64,000 nt of DNA. Source: Scybalousia_A sp052170555. Its GTDB lineage: Bacteria > Bacteroidota > Bacteroidia > Bacteroidales > P3. Positions within the stretch are counted from its first letter, which is position 1; each line of letters starts with the position of its first letter. The notes below the pieces were generated by a model. The model saw nothing but the letters and a program-made list of their open reading frames with translations, made no database searches and had not been told where the DNA came from. Location of the stretch: assembly GCA_052170555.1 (NCBI GenBank), contig JBQNAI010000003.1, forward strand, positions 173,234 to 237,233. The letters run 5' to 3'. Below are positions 47,438 to 57,493 of the stretch, piece by piece. A program made the translations under genes and the position numbers.

Positions 47438-48430
47438 TTAAGCTTGATTAGCAGAACCTAAAACATCAATACATTTATGTACGTATAGTTCTTTTAAACG
47501 GTCTCTTGCCGGTCCTAAATACTTACGAGGATCGAACTCTGCAGGTTTTGCTTGCATCACTTCTCTAACTGCCGCTGTCATAGCTAAACGGCCATCCGAG
47601 TCTATATTGATTTTACATACTGCACTCTTACTTGCCTGACGTAATTGGTCTTCTGGTATTCCTATTGCATCTTTCAAAGCTCCTCCATGCTCATTTATAC
47701 TCTTTACCAAATCTTGTGGTACCGAAGACGAGCCATGCAATACAATTGGAAAGCCAGGAATACGCTTCTCTATTTCTTGTAGAATATCAAATCTCAATGG
47801 TGGTGGAACTAATATACCATCAGAATTACGTGTACATTGCTCAGGTTTGAATTTATTTGCTCCATGAGATGTCCCAATAGAGATTGCCAAAGAATCCACG
47901 CCAGTTTTTTGAACAAAATCCTCTACATCCTCAGGACGTGTATATACATGGGAAGCTGCCACTACATCATCCTCTATTCCGGCCAATACTCCCAATTCTC
48001 CTTCTACTGTTACATCATACTTATGTGCATATTCAACAACCTTACGGGTCAATGCTATATTATCTTCGTATGAATGAGCAGAACCATCTATCATAACCGA
48101 AGAAAATCCATACTCTATACAAGACTGACACAATTCAAAAGTATCACCATGATCCAAATGCAACACAATAGGTATAGCATACCCCAATTCTTTTGCGTAC
48201 TCTACTGCACCTTGTGCCATGTAACGCAACAGAGTTTGATTGGCATATTTACGAGCACCAGAAGAAACTTGCAAAATAACCGGACTCTTTGCTTCTACAC
48301 AAGCTTGAATTATAGCTTGCATCTGTTCCATATTATTAAAATTGAAAGCAGGTATAGCGTATCCGCCACTAACCGCTTTTTTGAACAACTCTCTTGAATT
48401 AACAAGACCTAAATCTTTATAATTTACCAT
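47438..48430 (-). CDS. fba: Class II fructose-bisphosphate aldolase
   Basis: Zn-dependent aldolase of 330 residues that cleaves fructose-1,6-bisphosphate. IVLHLDHGDTFELC holds the metal His and catalytic Asp, TVEGELGVLAGIEDD follows, and HGSSSVPQDLV and KINIDSDGRLAMTAAVRE are family-typical. The longer 330-residue form is the Bacteroidetes type. It follows dapA by 38 bases on the same strand; the pair may be one unit driven from the dapA promoter. Confidence 0.94.
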   Translation of the reverse strand: MVNYKDLGLVNSRELFKKAVSGGYAIPAFNFNNMEQMQAIIQACVEAKSPVILQVSSGARKYANQTLLRYMAQGAVEYAKELGYAIPIVLHLDHGDTFELCQSCIEYGFSSVMIDGSAHSYEDNIALTRKVVEYAHKYDVTVEGELGVLAGIEDDVVAASHVYTRPEDVEDFVQKTGVDSLAISIGTSHGANKFKPEQCTRNSDGILVPPPLRFDILQEIEKRIPGFPIVLHGSSSVPQDLVKSINEHGGALKDAIGIPEDQLRQASKSAVCKINIDSDGRLAMTAAVREVMQAKPAEFDPRKYLGPARDRLKELYVHKCIDVLGSANQA

Positions 48431-48468
48431 AACATTTTATTTTTTATTATTACAAGTTTCTTAGTTAT

Positions 48469-49353
48469 CTACTGTATATCACCAATTATTGTCTGTATTT
48501 TGTTGTATAACGTTTTAGAGGCCTTAACAAGGGGAAGGCGAACATAATTTTGTGCTATGCCTAATATTTCTAAGGCAGTTTTGATACCACATGGATTACC
48601 TTCCTCAAAGAGTGCATTAGTTAATGGCAATAGTTCATTATGTATTAAAGTAGCTTTACGGCAAGAATCTTTCAATAGTAAATTAACCATACTACTAACA
48701 TGTTTTGGCATAGCATTGGCCGTAACTGATATAACGCCCTTAGCACCCATTGCCATTAAAGGCAATGTCAAAGCATCCTCTCCACTCAGCAACTCAAAAC
48801 CCTTTGGTTTTTGCCTTAGAATTTCCATACACTGAGCCATATTCCCGCTCGCTTCCTTTATAGCTATTATTTTAGGACATTCCTCTACAAGTTTGAGAGT
48901 AGTGTCTGCTGTAATATTTGAGCCTGTTCTACCAGGGACGTTATATATGATTACAGGTAAAGAACAAGAATCTGCTACTAAACGAAAGTGTTCAAAAAGA
49001 CCTTTCTGTGATGGTTTATTATAAAAAGGAGCAACCGAAAGTACTGCTGATATACCAGTATAATCCATTTTCGTTATCTGATTTATCAGTTTTCTTGTAT
49101 CGTTAGAGCCTATCCCTAATACTATCGGTATTCTATTATCAGCTATCTCAATAGTAAATTCTTTAATTGCCAACATCTCTTTGTCTGTCAGCGTCGGATA
49201 TTCACTTGTAGTGCCCAAACAAACCAAGTAATCTACTCCACCTTCTATAACATGGTTTATAAGTTTACCAAAACTTACAAAATCTATATTTCCTTGTCTG
49301 TCAAAAGGCGTGACCAAGGCAACTCCCGTTCCTTTTACATTAAATTCTTTCAT
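48469..49353 (-). CDS. dapA: 4-hydroxy-tetrahydrodipicolinate synthase
   Basis: First committed enzyme of lysine/meso-diaminopimelate synthesis, 294 residues, a Schiff-base aldolase. GVALVTPFDRQGNIDF opens the protein, GTTSEYPTL binds pyruvate, YNVPGRTGSN has the catalytic Tyr, and IIAIKEASGNM has the Schiff-base Lys. It supplies the stem-peptide diamino acid that follows the Glu residue handled by the MurL-MurD fusion. It is read divergently from the histidine kinase. fba follows 38 bases later. Confidence 0.95.
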   Translation of the reverse strand: MKEFNVKGTGVALVTPFDRQGNIDFVSFGKLINHVIEGGVDYLVCLGTTSEYPTLTDKEMLAIKEFTIEIADNRIPIVLGIGSNDTRKLINQITKMDYTGISAVLSVAPFYNKPSQKGLFEHFRLVADSCSLPVIIYNVPGRTGSNITADTTLKLVEECPKIIAIKEASGNMAQCMEILRQKPKGFELLSGEDALTLPLMAMGAKGVISVTANAMPKHVSSMVNLLLKDSCRKATLIHNELLPLTNALFEEGNPCGIKTALEILGIAQNYVRLPLVKASKTLYNKIQTIIGDIQ

Positions 49354-49384
49354 TGTTCGCTCAAAATTAATTCAAAACACTTGT

Positions 49385-49392
49385 CAAAATTA
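49385..49392 (-). promoter_or_regulatory. -7 box of dapA(-fba)
   Basis: TAATTTTG on the minus strand, 32 bases before the dapA ATG. A second identical word at 49362-49369 is too close to the start to be the promoter. Confidence 0.45.
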
Positions 49393-49457
49393 CAACAAAT
49401 TTCCTGATTGACGAAATTTATTATATTGTTTTTTTGACGCTTTAACAAATTAATATG

Positions 49458-49465
49458 TATTTTTG
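49458..49465 (+). promoter_or_regulatory. -7 box of the histidine kinase promoter
   Basis: TATTTTTG followed by CAAA, 23 bases before the ATG. Upstream TTTTTTGACGCTTTAACAAATTAA also resembles a single core plus linker of the 21-bp repeat. Confidence 0.5.
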
Positions 49466-49487
49466 CAAATGAATAATATATATTTGT

Positions 49488-50999
49488 ATGAAGAGATTTC
49501 AATTCAATTCTAGGACAGTGTGGTGGATATTACTTGGTTGTATGTCTATTGCTTTTGTTTTGTTTATTCCCATGAACTCCATAATAAAAAACCTTAGACA
49601 AGACGAAATGCGTAAAGTTGAATTATGGGCTAAAGCTATCAACAGTAAAAGTGATTTAGTGAAACATACACAAAAGTTCTATGAAAAACTATCAGAAAAT
49701 GAAAATGTGAGATTACAACAATTCATTGAAGCTTACAGAATCATTATGTCCCAAAATTTGGATGCTGATTTGAACTCTCCTCGTCTCAGTTTCTACACCA
49801 AAATAATTATGGATAACAAATCTATACCTGTTATTATAACTGACGAATTCAACAATATAACTTTTTGCCAAAATATAGTTATTGACAAGAGTCAAGCTGT
49901 ACTATCAGGAGATTTGTTAAAAAAATTTTCACAGAACAAACCTTTTGAATACGAAGTATATGGCATGAAATTCAAGCTTTATTATACTCAAAGTGAAGCC
50001 TATACTAATATGAAAAAGGTTTTAGATGATTTGGGTAATGCATTATTGGATGAAATAACAGAAAATACCATCCTAATTCCAGTTATCCTAACAGATTCTT
50101 CTCACAGAATAATTTATGCAAGTGGGAACATTCCTATAAACAAGCTGTCTTCAAAAAATATAGCTAAGACAATAAAAAATATGACCAAAGACGCTACACC
50201 GATAAAAATATCTATGATTGACGGACATATCGGCTATATATATTATAAGAAAAGTTCAACTATAACACTATTAAAATACTATCCATTGTTATATTTCTTT
50301 GTACTATTGATAGCAGTGATTTTGTTTTTTATGGTTTTTCGCACTATTAAGATAGCGGAACAAAACAACGTTTGGATAGGTATGGGAAAAGAAACAGCTC
50401 ATCAATTAGGTACTCCTATATCTTCACTAATAGCATGGACAGAACTACTTAAAATCAACCCCGATAATGAGGGAACTTGCAAGGAAATAGACAAAGATAT
50501 ACAAAGACTCAACACTATCTCTCAACGTTTTTCACAAATCGGTTCCACTCCTGATTTAAAATCACAAGATATTATAATTTTATTATTCAATACTATGACT
50601 TACATGCAATTGCGCATACCTAAAAAAGTCATTATATGTCCTGATATTCCATTGTATGAACCTATAATTGTACCTTTAAATAAACATCTTTTTGAATGGA
50701 CAATTGAAAATCTTATTAAAAATTCCGTAGACGCTATGGAAGGCAACGGAACAATAACTATAAGTCTACGAGACATGGGGTCACACCTTCATTTGGATAT
50801 AACGGACACTGGAAAAGGTATTTACAGAAAGCAATTCAAAAGAATATTCAAACCAGGATTTACTACAAAAAAACGTGGTTGGGGGATGGGACTCTCACTG
50901 GTTAAACGTATAGTAGAGGAATACCACAAAGGAAAAATATATGTCAAATCTTCCTCTATCAATATCGGAACAATAATCAGAATAGAACTTCCAAAATAA
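49488..50999 (+). CDS. Membrane sensor histidine kinase
   Basis: Protein of 503 residues. A membrane helix (about 14-32), an extracytoplasmic sensor region of some 230 residues and a second helix (about 263-283) precede the kinase. The dimerisation/phosphoacceptor block is GKETAHQLGTPISSL with His305. The ATPase domain shows ENLIKNSVDAM (N box), DITDTGKGI (G1) and GWGMGLSLVKRIVEEYH (G2). The sensor region resembles no named domain. No response regulator is adjacent, so it is an orphan kinase. hemW follows after 61 bases and may share the message. Confidence 0.92.
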   Translation: MKRFQFNSRTVWWILLGCMSIAFVLFIPMNSIIKNLRQDEMRKVELWAKAINSKSDLVKHTQKFYEKLSENENVRLQQFIEAYRIIMSQNLDADLNSPRLSFYTKIIMDNKSIPVIITDEFNNITFCQNIVIDKSQAVLSGDLLKKFSQNKPFEYEVYGMKFKLYYTQSEAYTNMKKVLDDLGNALLDEITENTILIPVILTDSSHRIIYASGNIPINKLSSKNIAKTIKNMTKDATPIKISMIDGHIGYIYYKKSSTITLLKYYPLLYFFVLLIAVILFFMVFRTIKIAEQNNVWIGMGKETAHQLGTPISSLIAWTELLKINPDNEGTCKEIDKDIQRLNTISQRFSQIGSTPDLKSQDIIILLFNTMTYMQLRIPKKVIICPDIPLYEPIIVPLNKHLFEWTIENLIKNSVDAMEGNGTITISLRDMGSHLHLDITDTGKGIYRKQFKRIFKPGFTTKKRGWGMGLSLVKRIVEEYHKGKIYVKSSSINIGTIIRIELPK

Positions 51000-51060
51000 C
51001 TTTTTTTCATTTTACAAAATATGTAATAACAAACATATATACCAAATTTTATCGCTAATC

Positions 51061-52179
51061 ATGTCTTCACTTTATTTACATATACCTTTTTGCCATCATA
51101 AATGTATTTATTGTGGATTCTATTCGGTAGCACAACATACGAATAAAAATTTATATGTTGATTGTTTAATAAAAGAACTTCAACAACGAAAAAATTTTCT
51201 TACAGAGAAGCTACAAACTATTTACTTTGGTGGTGGAACACCATCTGTTTTAAGTTTACAACAAGTAGAAAAGATTATGGAGAATATACATATCCATTAC
51301 GATACAAGCAATGTAAAAGAAATCACCTTTGAGATTAATCCGGAAAATGCTAACAAGGAATATTTACAGGGGCTGAAAAAATTGGGTATCAACCGTCTAA
51401 GTATTGGTATTGAGAGTTTCAACGATAGAGATTTGCGGCTTCTGAATCGTAGCCATAACTCAGAAGTCGCAAATCAATCAATAATCAACGCCTTATCAGT
51501 CGGTTATGAAAATATATCTATAGATCTAATGAGCAATCTCCCATTCTCAAACTTCAACATTCATAAAAACAATCTTACAACTTTTCTCTCCTACCCTCTT
51601 ACGCACCTTTCTTGCTATACTCTTATGATTGAACAGGGCACCATGTTGAAACGACTTATAGACAAAGGAAAATACACTCTGATGAGTGAAGAAGATGCTA
51701 TCCGTGAGTTTGACTATACGATGGAAATATTGGAACAACACAATTATCTACACTATGAGACCTCTTCCTTTGCTCGTGATGGCTATACATCGCAACACAA
51801 CATGGTCTATTGGACCTTTCAGCCTTATTTGGGTATAGGAGCCGCTGCCCATTCTTATAATAAAAACATTAGACAGTGGAATGAAGATAATTTGCAATCG
51901 TATATCAATTATTTCACTTGCAATAATTCTCCGAATATATTACATACTGAATATTTATGCTTAGAAGACCGGTACAATGAATATATTATGCTAACAGCGA
52001 GGATACAACACGGACTAAATAAGGAGCATATAAAAAGTTTGTTTGCAGATTATTATAATGTTTTTACAAAACGTTGTAATGAGATGACACAAGCAGGATT
52101 GCTCAACCCCGACCTTTCCCTCACTCGTAAAGGATGGCACCTCCAAGATACACTCATATTAAATTTGTGCAATGTATAG
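51061..52179 (+). CDS. hemW: HemW-like radical SAM heme chaperone
   Basis: Radical SAM protein of 372 residues related to anaerobic coproporphyrinogen oxidase HemN. LYLHIPFCHHKCIYCGFYS carries the CxxxCxxC cluster ligands (residues 10-17). YFGGGTPSVLS, FEINPEN, RLSIGIESFND and SIDLMSNLP are the usual core strands. The HemW C-terminal domain with the winged region is present, and the N-terminal HemN-only extension is missing, so HemW (heme insertion) is more likely than oxidase. It lies 61 bases after the histidine kinase. Confidence 0.9.
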   Translation: MSSLYLHIPFCHHKCIYCGFYSVAQHTNKNLYVDCLIKELQQRKNFLTEKLQTIYFGGGTPSVLSLQQVEKIMENIHIHYDTSNVKEITFEINPENANKEYLQGLKKLGINRLSIGIESFNDRDLRLLNRSHNSEVANQSIINALSVGYENISIDLMSNLPFSNFNIHKNNLTTFLSYPLTHLSCYTLMIEQGTMLKRLIDKGKYTLMSEEDAIREFDYTMEILEQHNYLHYETSSFARDGYTSQHNMVYWTFQPYLGIGAAAHSYNKNIRQWNEDNLQSYINYFTCNNSPNILHTEYLCLEDRYNEYIMLTARIQHGLNKEHIKSLFADYYNVFTKRCNEMTQAGLLNPDLSLTRKGWHLQDTLILNLCNV

Positions 52180-52256
52180 TTATACTAATATGTACTACAC
52201 CGCTCATATTTAGCTTACACCTTAAATATTCTTTGAATGTAACTTTTGAAAATAGA

Positions 52257-52670
52257 TTATACTTTCTTAATTTTCAATATCTGTATATCACTTGTAAATG
52301 CAGTTTCATCAGATCCCCATGTACTCGGATTAATTTGTTCCTCTCCTGCTCGCAACTCTCGTAACTTTCCTCTTACATTTACAGTTATCATTTCTCCTTT
52401 CTTCACCTTTGCAATTAAATCCTTAGCAACATTTTCATTACAGATATAACAATATACCTTTTGCACCAAATATCCTGAGTAAAATGCTCCGTATATAACA
52501 GGCTTACCTTTATACATTCTAAGTATGGCTCCATCTATCGTTATATCATGAGTAATCAACTCTGTTGTACAGTCACCACAATCTTCGTCTTGTGTACAAC
52601 CACTCCACAATGGTATTATTGTAATTAACAAAACCAATAAAACTATTTTTACAATTCTTCTATTTTTCAT
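52257..52670 (-). CDS. Lipoprotein, conserved hypothetical
   Basis: Exported protein of 137 residues. The N-terminus MKNRRIVKIVLLVLLITI is followed by PLWSGC, a good lipobox with Cys25 as the acylated residue. The mature part opens with a Cys-rich CTQDEDCGDC and has a later CYIC. VKKGEMITVNVRGKLREL looks like a small OB-like beta domain. The paired cysteines could bind metal or form disulfides. I do not recognise a family. A TAACTTTG box at 52824 on this strand is a candidate promoter with a leader of some 150 bases. Confidence 0.65.
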   Translation of the reverse strand: MKNRRIVKIVLLVLLITIIPLWSGCTQDEDCGDCTTELITHDITIDGAILRMYKGKPVIYGAFYSGYLVQKVYCYICNENVAKDLIAKVKKGEMITVNVRGKLRELRAGEEQINPSTWGSDETAFTSDIQILKIKKV

Positions 52671-53234
52671 CTCTTTTATAATTTTTATTATCTTGTCCTT
52701 TAATAGGGCATAGATGTGTCTTTGCCTCTATTTACTGTCTAATATAATCTATTATCCTTTCATTTTTATAGTCACATTCTCGGTGTTCCATTTCAAATTG
52801 CAAGAACGAGTTCAAAACAACTGCAAAGTTACGTATTTTTTCTGCTACGGCAAATAAATATTATTGTAATATGCTAAAAACCGACTCAATAAATGAATAA
52901 AATTGTCAATCTTACAATTCTCATTTACTCATTCTTCATAATAAATTTTATGTAGCAAATATCGCCTTTGAGTATAAACAAACGAAAATGATAATCTGTA
53001 ATTTAAAAACAAAGACTAACGATAATTTTTCAACATATGCACTTTATCTTCGTAATTATTTTTACCTACAATTAATACGACGATATTTACACTCGCTATT
53101 TCTATCAAATACATTCTTTCATTGCTATATTTATATAAAATCATAACATAAAGGATGTGGTCAAATAAAGACAATATGTAATCTTTATATTCTCTAAAAA
53201 TACTTATATTTTATTTATCTGCGATATAAAAAAA

Positions 53235-53300
53235 TTCTTTTCAAGAAACAATTTATTAATGTCAAGAAATAATTTATTAATGTCTCACTTTAATTCACCA
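53235..53300. repeat. 21-bp-period intergenic repeat, copy 13
   Basis: TTCAA (53240), GTCAA (53261) and GTCTC (53282) lie 21 bases apart, with AATTTATTAAT linkers. The gap is divergent. Confidence 0.82.
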
Positions 53301-53506
53301 ATCTAAAAAAATACTTTTCTTTAATAAATAAGAGAGAAAAAGACATAAGACTTTAATTGAGTAATATAACATTGCGATAAGCCATAACGATATAATGCAA
53401 AAATAATTCATCTATACGGTAAACCATCATACAATACAAATAATTTCTCATATATTATTAATAATATTTTTTTAAGTATTTGATTTAGTATATCAATAAA
53501 ATAATC

Positions 53507-53514
53507 TAAATTTG
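53507..53514 (+). promoter_or_regulatory. -7 box of the tgt-lptF/G promoter
   Basis: TAAATTTG followed by CAGT, 68 bases before the ATG at 53582. The leader holds a hairpin. Confidence 0.55.
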
Positions 53515-53523
53515 CAGTTTTAT

Positions 53524-53558
53524 ACACATCAAGCTCTATTATAAAGCTTGTGAGGTGT
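53524..53558 (+). promoter_or_regulatory. Leader hairpin of tgt
   Basis: CAAGCT (53530-53535) pairs with AGCTTG (53545-53550), extended by ACAC/GTGT outside. It lies in the untranslated leader directly before the tgt start. It does not match the known preQ1 riboswitch patterns, so any regulatory role is a guess. Confidence 0.35.
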
Positions 53559-53581
53559 ATTATGAATAATTTGTGGAGACG

Positions 53582-54712
53582 ATGAATTATACTCTAATAG
53601 CTAAGGACAAAAACACTAAGGCACGTGCAGGTATCATAAATACATCTCACGGAGATATTCTGACGCCCATATTTATGCCGGTTGGAACTATCGGAAGTGT
53701 AAAGGGTGTGGGAATAACTGCTTTGAAAAAAGAAATAAATGCTCAAATAATTTTAGGTAATACCTACCATCTTTATCTTCGCCCCGGTACTAATATTATA
53801 GAGCAAGCGGGAGGTATTCAAAATTTTAATGCATGGAACAAACCCATGCTCACAGATAGTGGGGGCTTTCAAGTATATTCATTAGGCAAGATAAGGAAAA
53901 TAACAGAGAATGGTTGTACTTTTCAGTCTCATATTGATGGTTCAAAACACGAATTCACACCAGAAAAGGTTGTAGACATACAACGCAAAATAGGTGCGGA
54001 CATTATTATGGCTTTTGATGAATGTACTCCATATCCTTGCGATTACTATTATGCTCAAAAATCACTTAATATTACCCACAAATGGTTAGAACAATGTTTC
54101 TCACAATTTGCCACTACTGAATGCCCATATGGATATGAACAATCATTATTCCCTATTGTTCAAGGTAGTGTTTATGATAATTTGAGGATACAGTCTTGTC
54201 ATGAAGTAATAAAATATTCTGCCGACGGCTATGCTATTGGCGGTCTTTCGGTAGGAGAGCCAAAAGAGGATATGTATCGTATCGTGGATTTATGTACGGA
54301 CATTTTACCGGAGCAAAAGCCTCGTTATCTAATGGGTGTTGGTACACCTGAAGATCTATTAGAAGGTATTGAGCGTGGTATAGATATGTTTGATTGCGTA
54401 ATGCCTACCCGCAATGGCAGAAATGCTATGCTCTTTACTTGGGAAGGTACAATGAATATGAGAAATAAGAAATGGGAAAACGACTTTTCACATATTGATC
54501 CGCTAGGAAAAGCAAGCGTGGACAAACTTTACTCTCGTGCATACTTGCGTCATCTATTTATTTCTAAGGAATTATTAGCCATGGAGATAGCTTCTATCCA
54601 TAACTTAGCTTTTTATCTAGACTTAGTGAAGACAGCAAGAGATCATATCTTAATTGGTAATTATAAAGAATGGAAAAAATCTGTTATTAGTAAGTTATCC
54701 AGAAGATTATGA
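53582..54712 (+). CDS. tgt: tRNA-guanine transglycosylase
   Basis: Enzyme of 376 residues that swaps guanine 34 for a queuine precursor in tRNAs with GUN anticodons. ILGNTYHLYLRPG, MLTDSGGFQVYSLG, AFDECTPYP and GGLSVGEPKEDM are present, with the nucleophile Asp in FDCVMPTRNGRN. The zinc-binding CxCxxC of enterobacterial Tgt is missing: the position reads GKASVDKLYSRAYLRHL. I prefer ATG 53582, with GGAG just before it, over GTG 53573; it also gives the usual length. It overlaps the LptF/G gene by four bases. Confidence 0.93.
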   Translation: MNYTLIAKDKNTKARAGIINTSHGDILTPIFMPVGTIGSVKGVGITALKKEINAQIILGNTYHLYLRPGTNIIEQAGGIQNFNAWNKPMLTDSGGFQVYSLGKIRKITENGCTFQSHIDGSKHEFTPEKVVDIQRKIGADIIMAFDECTPYPCDYYYAQKSLNITHKWLEQCFSQFATTECPYGYEQSLFPIVQGSVYDNLRIQSCHEVIKYSADGYAIGGLSVGEPKEDMYRIVDLCTDILPEQKPRYLMGVGTPEDLLEGIERGIDMFDCVMPTRNGRNAMLFTWEGTMNMRNKKWENDFSHIDPLGKASVDKLYSRAYLRHLFISKELLAMEIASIHNLAFYLDLVKTARDHILIGNYKEWKKSVISKLSRRL

Positions 54713-55785
54713 GGAAGATTGATTGGTATATCATAAAAAAGATTTTTGGAACATTCATCATTGCTATCGCTCTTCTGTCGTTCGTAATAGTAATTTTTGA
54801 TTTGAGTACAAAACTTGATGATTTCATAGATCACAATGCTCCAATGAGTGCTGTAATCTTTGAATATTATTTAAATGTTGTTCCTCATTATGTCAATATG
54901 CTTGGATATTTGTTTTTTTTCATAGCTGTTGTTTTCGTTACTAGCAGACTTACGGCAAGAAGTGAGGTGATTGCTATTCTTTGCGGGGGAATTTCTTTCA
55001 AGCGATTGTTACGCCCATTTCTTATATCCTCAATTGTGTTAGGTATCTTTGGATTATATTTATCTAACTTTTTGATTCCTCATGTTAATATCAATATCTA
55101 TAATTTTGAACAAAAATATTACAGAGACAAATTCAACAATGCATTTATAGATATTCATATCCAAACAACAGACTCCACACAAGTATATGTACATCATTAC
55201 AATAATTATCTTTCACAAGGCTATATGTTTACCCAAGAAACATTCTTAAAAAATCAAATCAGAGAGAAAATCTATGCAGATATGATTTCATTTGACTCTA
55301 TCCATAAAACCTGGCATGCATATAACTATAATGTACGTACATTAGACAAAGAAAAAGAACAATTGGTATTCTCTCATGATACAATGCTAACATTAAACAA
55401 ATTAGAACCAAAAGATTTTAACAAAATATTAAAAATAGACCAGTTAAATTTCAACGGTTTAAACCAGACAATAAAGAGAGAGAGAATGAAGGGCACATCA
55501 ATGGTAAGAGATTTGTATACAGAGAAATATCAACGATTATTCAATCCTTTTGCTTACATTATACTAACCATAATTGGAGTAACACTTTCGTGCAAAAAGA
55601 CAAGAGGTGGCACAGGATTCAATTTAGCAATGGGAATAGCATTGGCATTTTCATTAATCTTACTAATGAAAATATTTAACTCCGCTGCTATTAACGGATC
55701 TCTCGCTCCAATTCTTGCACCTCTTATTCCTCTTTCGTTGTATACCATAATAGCTTTGTATCTTTTAAAGATAGCTCCCAAATAA
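54709..55785 (+). CDS. LptF/LptG family LPS export permease
   Basis: Inner-membrane permease of 358 residues from the YjgP/YjgQ family. It has six hydrophobic helices, three before and three after a long periplasmic beta-jellyroll (about residues 130-260), and ARSEVIAILCGGISFKRLLRP is the conserved cytoplasmic loop. It works with LptB to extract LPS and pass it to LptC/LptA. It overlaps tgt by four bases, a pairing also seen in other Bacteroidales as far as I recall. Whether it is LptF or LptG cannot be decided here. Confidence 0.9.
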   Translation: MRKIDWYIIKKIFGTFIIAIALLSFVIVIFDLSTKLDDFIDHNAPMSAVIFEYYLNVVPHYVNMLGYLFFFIAVVFVTSRLTARSEVIAILCGGISFKRLLRPFLISSIVLGIFGLYLSNFLIPHVNINIYNFEQKYYRDKFNNAFIDIHIQTTDSTQVYVHHYNNYLSQGYMFTQETFLKNQIREKIYADMISFDSIHKTWHAYNYNVRTLDKEKEQLVFSHDTMLTLNKLEPKDFNKILKIDQLNFNGLNQTIKRERMKGTSMVRDLYTEKYQRLFNPFAYIILTIIGVTLSCKKTRGGTGFNLAMGIALAFSLILLMKIFNSAAINGSLAPILAPLIPLSLYTIIALYLLKIAPK

Positions 55786-55946
55786 CCAAAAAAAATATAT
55801 TTATTGCAGAAAATAAATTACTCATTCATAAATGTAATGTTATAACTCCAATAAACATAATAATCATTATACGAAACAACATCGTAATTATATAAAATCG
55901 TACAATTAATTGTTGCAAACAAAATATTCAAAACAAATATAAAGAT

Positions 55947-57452
55947 ATGCCATTCAATACTCTTATAAATAAAATCATGCTTCGTAGGATTCCTCAGATA
56001 GAACAATTCATGAAAAATCCAATTGATACTCAACATAAGGTATTTGAGTATCTTATCTTATCTGCCAAAGACACCGTTTGGGGAAAATATTACGATTACA
56101 AATCCATTGCAGATGAAGACTCTTTTGCTAAACGTGTTCCTATAAATACTTACGAATCTCTACTACCTTTTTTTGATCGTATACTAAAAGGAGAGCAAAA
56201 CGTTCTCTGGAATACAGACATAAAATGGTTTAGTAAATCTTCAGGTACCACATCTCAACGTAGCAAATTCATACCTGTAAGTAGAGAATCACTTGAAGAC
56301 TGTCATTACAAAGGGGGAAAAGATATGCTCGCTTTGTATTGCAATAATCATCCTAACAGTAATATTTTTTCTGGCTCGCAATTGGCTTTGGGAGGTTCTG
56401 CTCAGATGGATAAAAACGTGAGTGATATGTTTTTGGGAGACGTGTCTGCAATATTAATTGACAATTTACCTCTATGGGCCGAATTTTATAGAGTACCAAA
56501 AAAAGAAATAGCACTCCTTCCTGACTGGGAGGAAAAATTAAACAAGATGATAAAAAGCGTAAGCAAAGAAAATGTTACCTCTCTATCGGGAGTACCTTCC
56601 TGGATGTTGGTACTAATCAAAAACTTGCAAGACTATACCAAATGTTCCATCAAAGAAATTTGGCCAAATCTGGAAGCATATTTTCACGGAGGAGTATCCT
56701 TTAAACCCTATTATCAACAATTTGTTTCAATCCTATCAGAAAATATAAATTACATGGAAACATATAATGCTTCTGAGGGTTTCTTTGGATTGCAAGACAG
56801 TTCTGATCATTCAAGTATGTTATTACTTTTGGATTACGGCATATATTATGAGTTTATTCCTTTTGAAGATGTATCATCCTGTGATGCAAAAACGTTAAAT
56901 CTCTCAGAAGTAGAATTAAATAAAAATTATGCCATGCTAATATCTACAAATGGAGGATTATGGCGTTACATGATAGGAGATACCGTTATGTTTACAGAAA
57001 AAAATCCTTATCGTCTCAAAATAACAGGAAGAACCAAAAATTTTATTAATATGTGTGGAGAAGAGATTATAGTAAACAACTCCGACAAAGCAATGAGTAT
57101 CGCTGCTCGTGCAACAAATGCTAATATTAAAGACTATACAGGTGCTCCGTATGTGGATAAACAGAATGACAGACGTATGCATCAATGGCTTGTTGAATTC
57201 AATCAACAACCTGATGACCTCGAAAAATTTATAGAAATTCTAGACGAAAGTCTTAGAAACGTTAATTCCGATTATGATGCAAAACGTTACAAAAATTTTG
57301 TTTTATCGCGTCCTATCATTGTTGTCGCTAAGGAAAATACTTTTTATAATTGGTTCAAAGAAAAAGGAAAACTCGGAGGACAACATAAAATTCCAAGACT
57401 ATCTAACGATAGATATTTCATTGAAGAGTTATTAAAACTCAATAATATTTAG
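55947..57452 (+). CDS. GH3 family acyl-adenylate-forming protein
   Basis: ANL-like protein of 501 residues of the GH3 family named for plant auxin-amido synthetases. SSGTTSQRSKFIPVS (about residues 104-118) is the ATP-loop equivalent, YNASEGFFGLQ the central motif, and GRTKNFINMCGEEI the hinge region. Bacteroidetes carry such genes without a defined substrate; amide or thioester formation from a carboxylic acid is expected from the fold. It lies 161 bases after the LptF/G gene and 41 bases before sufE. Confidence 0.88.
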   Translation: MPFNTLINKIMLRRIPQIEQFMKNPIDTQHKVFEYLILSAKDTVWGKYYDYKSIADEDSFAKRVPINTYESLLPFFDRILKGEQNVLWNTDIKWFSKSSGTTSQRSKFIPVSRESLEDCHYKGGKDMLALYCNNHPNSNIFSGSQLALGGSAQMDKNVSDMFLGDVSAILIDNLPLWAEFYRVPKKEIALLPDWEEKLNKMIKSVSKENVTSLSGVPSWMLVLIKNLQDYTKCSIKEIWPNLEAYFHGGVSFKPYYQQFVSILSENINYMETYNASEGFFGLQDSSDHSSMLLLLDYGIYYEFIPFEDVSSCDAKTLNLSEVELNKNYAMLISTNGGLWRYMIGDTVMFTEKNPYRLKITGRTKNFINMCGEEIIVNNSDKAMSIAARATNANIKDYTGAPYVDKQNDRRMHQWLVEFNQQPDDLEKFIEILDESLRNVNSDYDAKRYKNFVLSRPIIVVAKENTFYNWFKEKGKLGGQHKIPRLSNDRYFIEELLKLNNI

Positions 57453-57493
57453 AATTTACATATTAACTATCAAAGAAAAAAATAATATACAAA

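Larger units (their letters stand above)
52671..53581. other. 0.9-kb divergent gap without a supported gene
   Basis: This gap between the lipoprotein and tgt carries a candidate lipoprotein promoter (52824), repeat copy 13 and the tgt promoter and leader hairpin. The remainder is AT-rich, with no frame or RNA that I can support. Confidence 0.55.

Noticed and set aside
53524..53558. tgt leader hairpin as a preQ1 riboswitch
   Set aside because: The pairing is a simple stem-loop and lacks the A-rich tail and loop bases of known preQ1 classes. I kept it only as a leader hairpin.
53573..53581. GTG start for tgt
   Set aside because: The GTG overlaps the GGAG that probably serves the ATG nine bases later, and the ATG gives the usual protein length.
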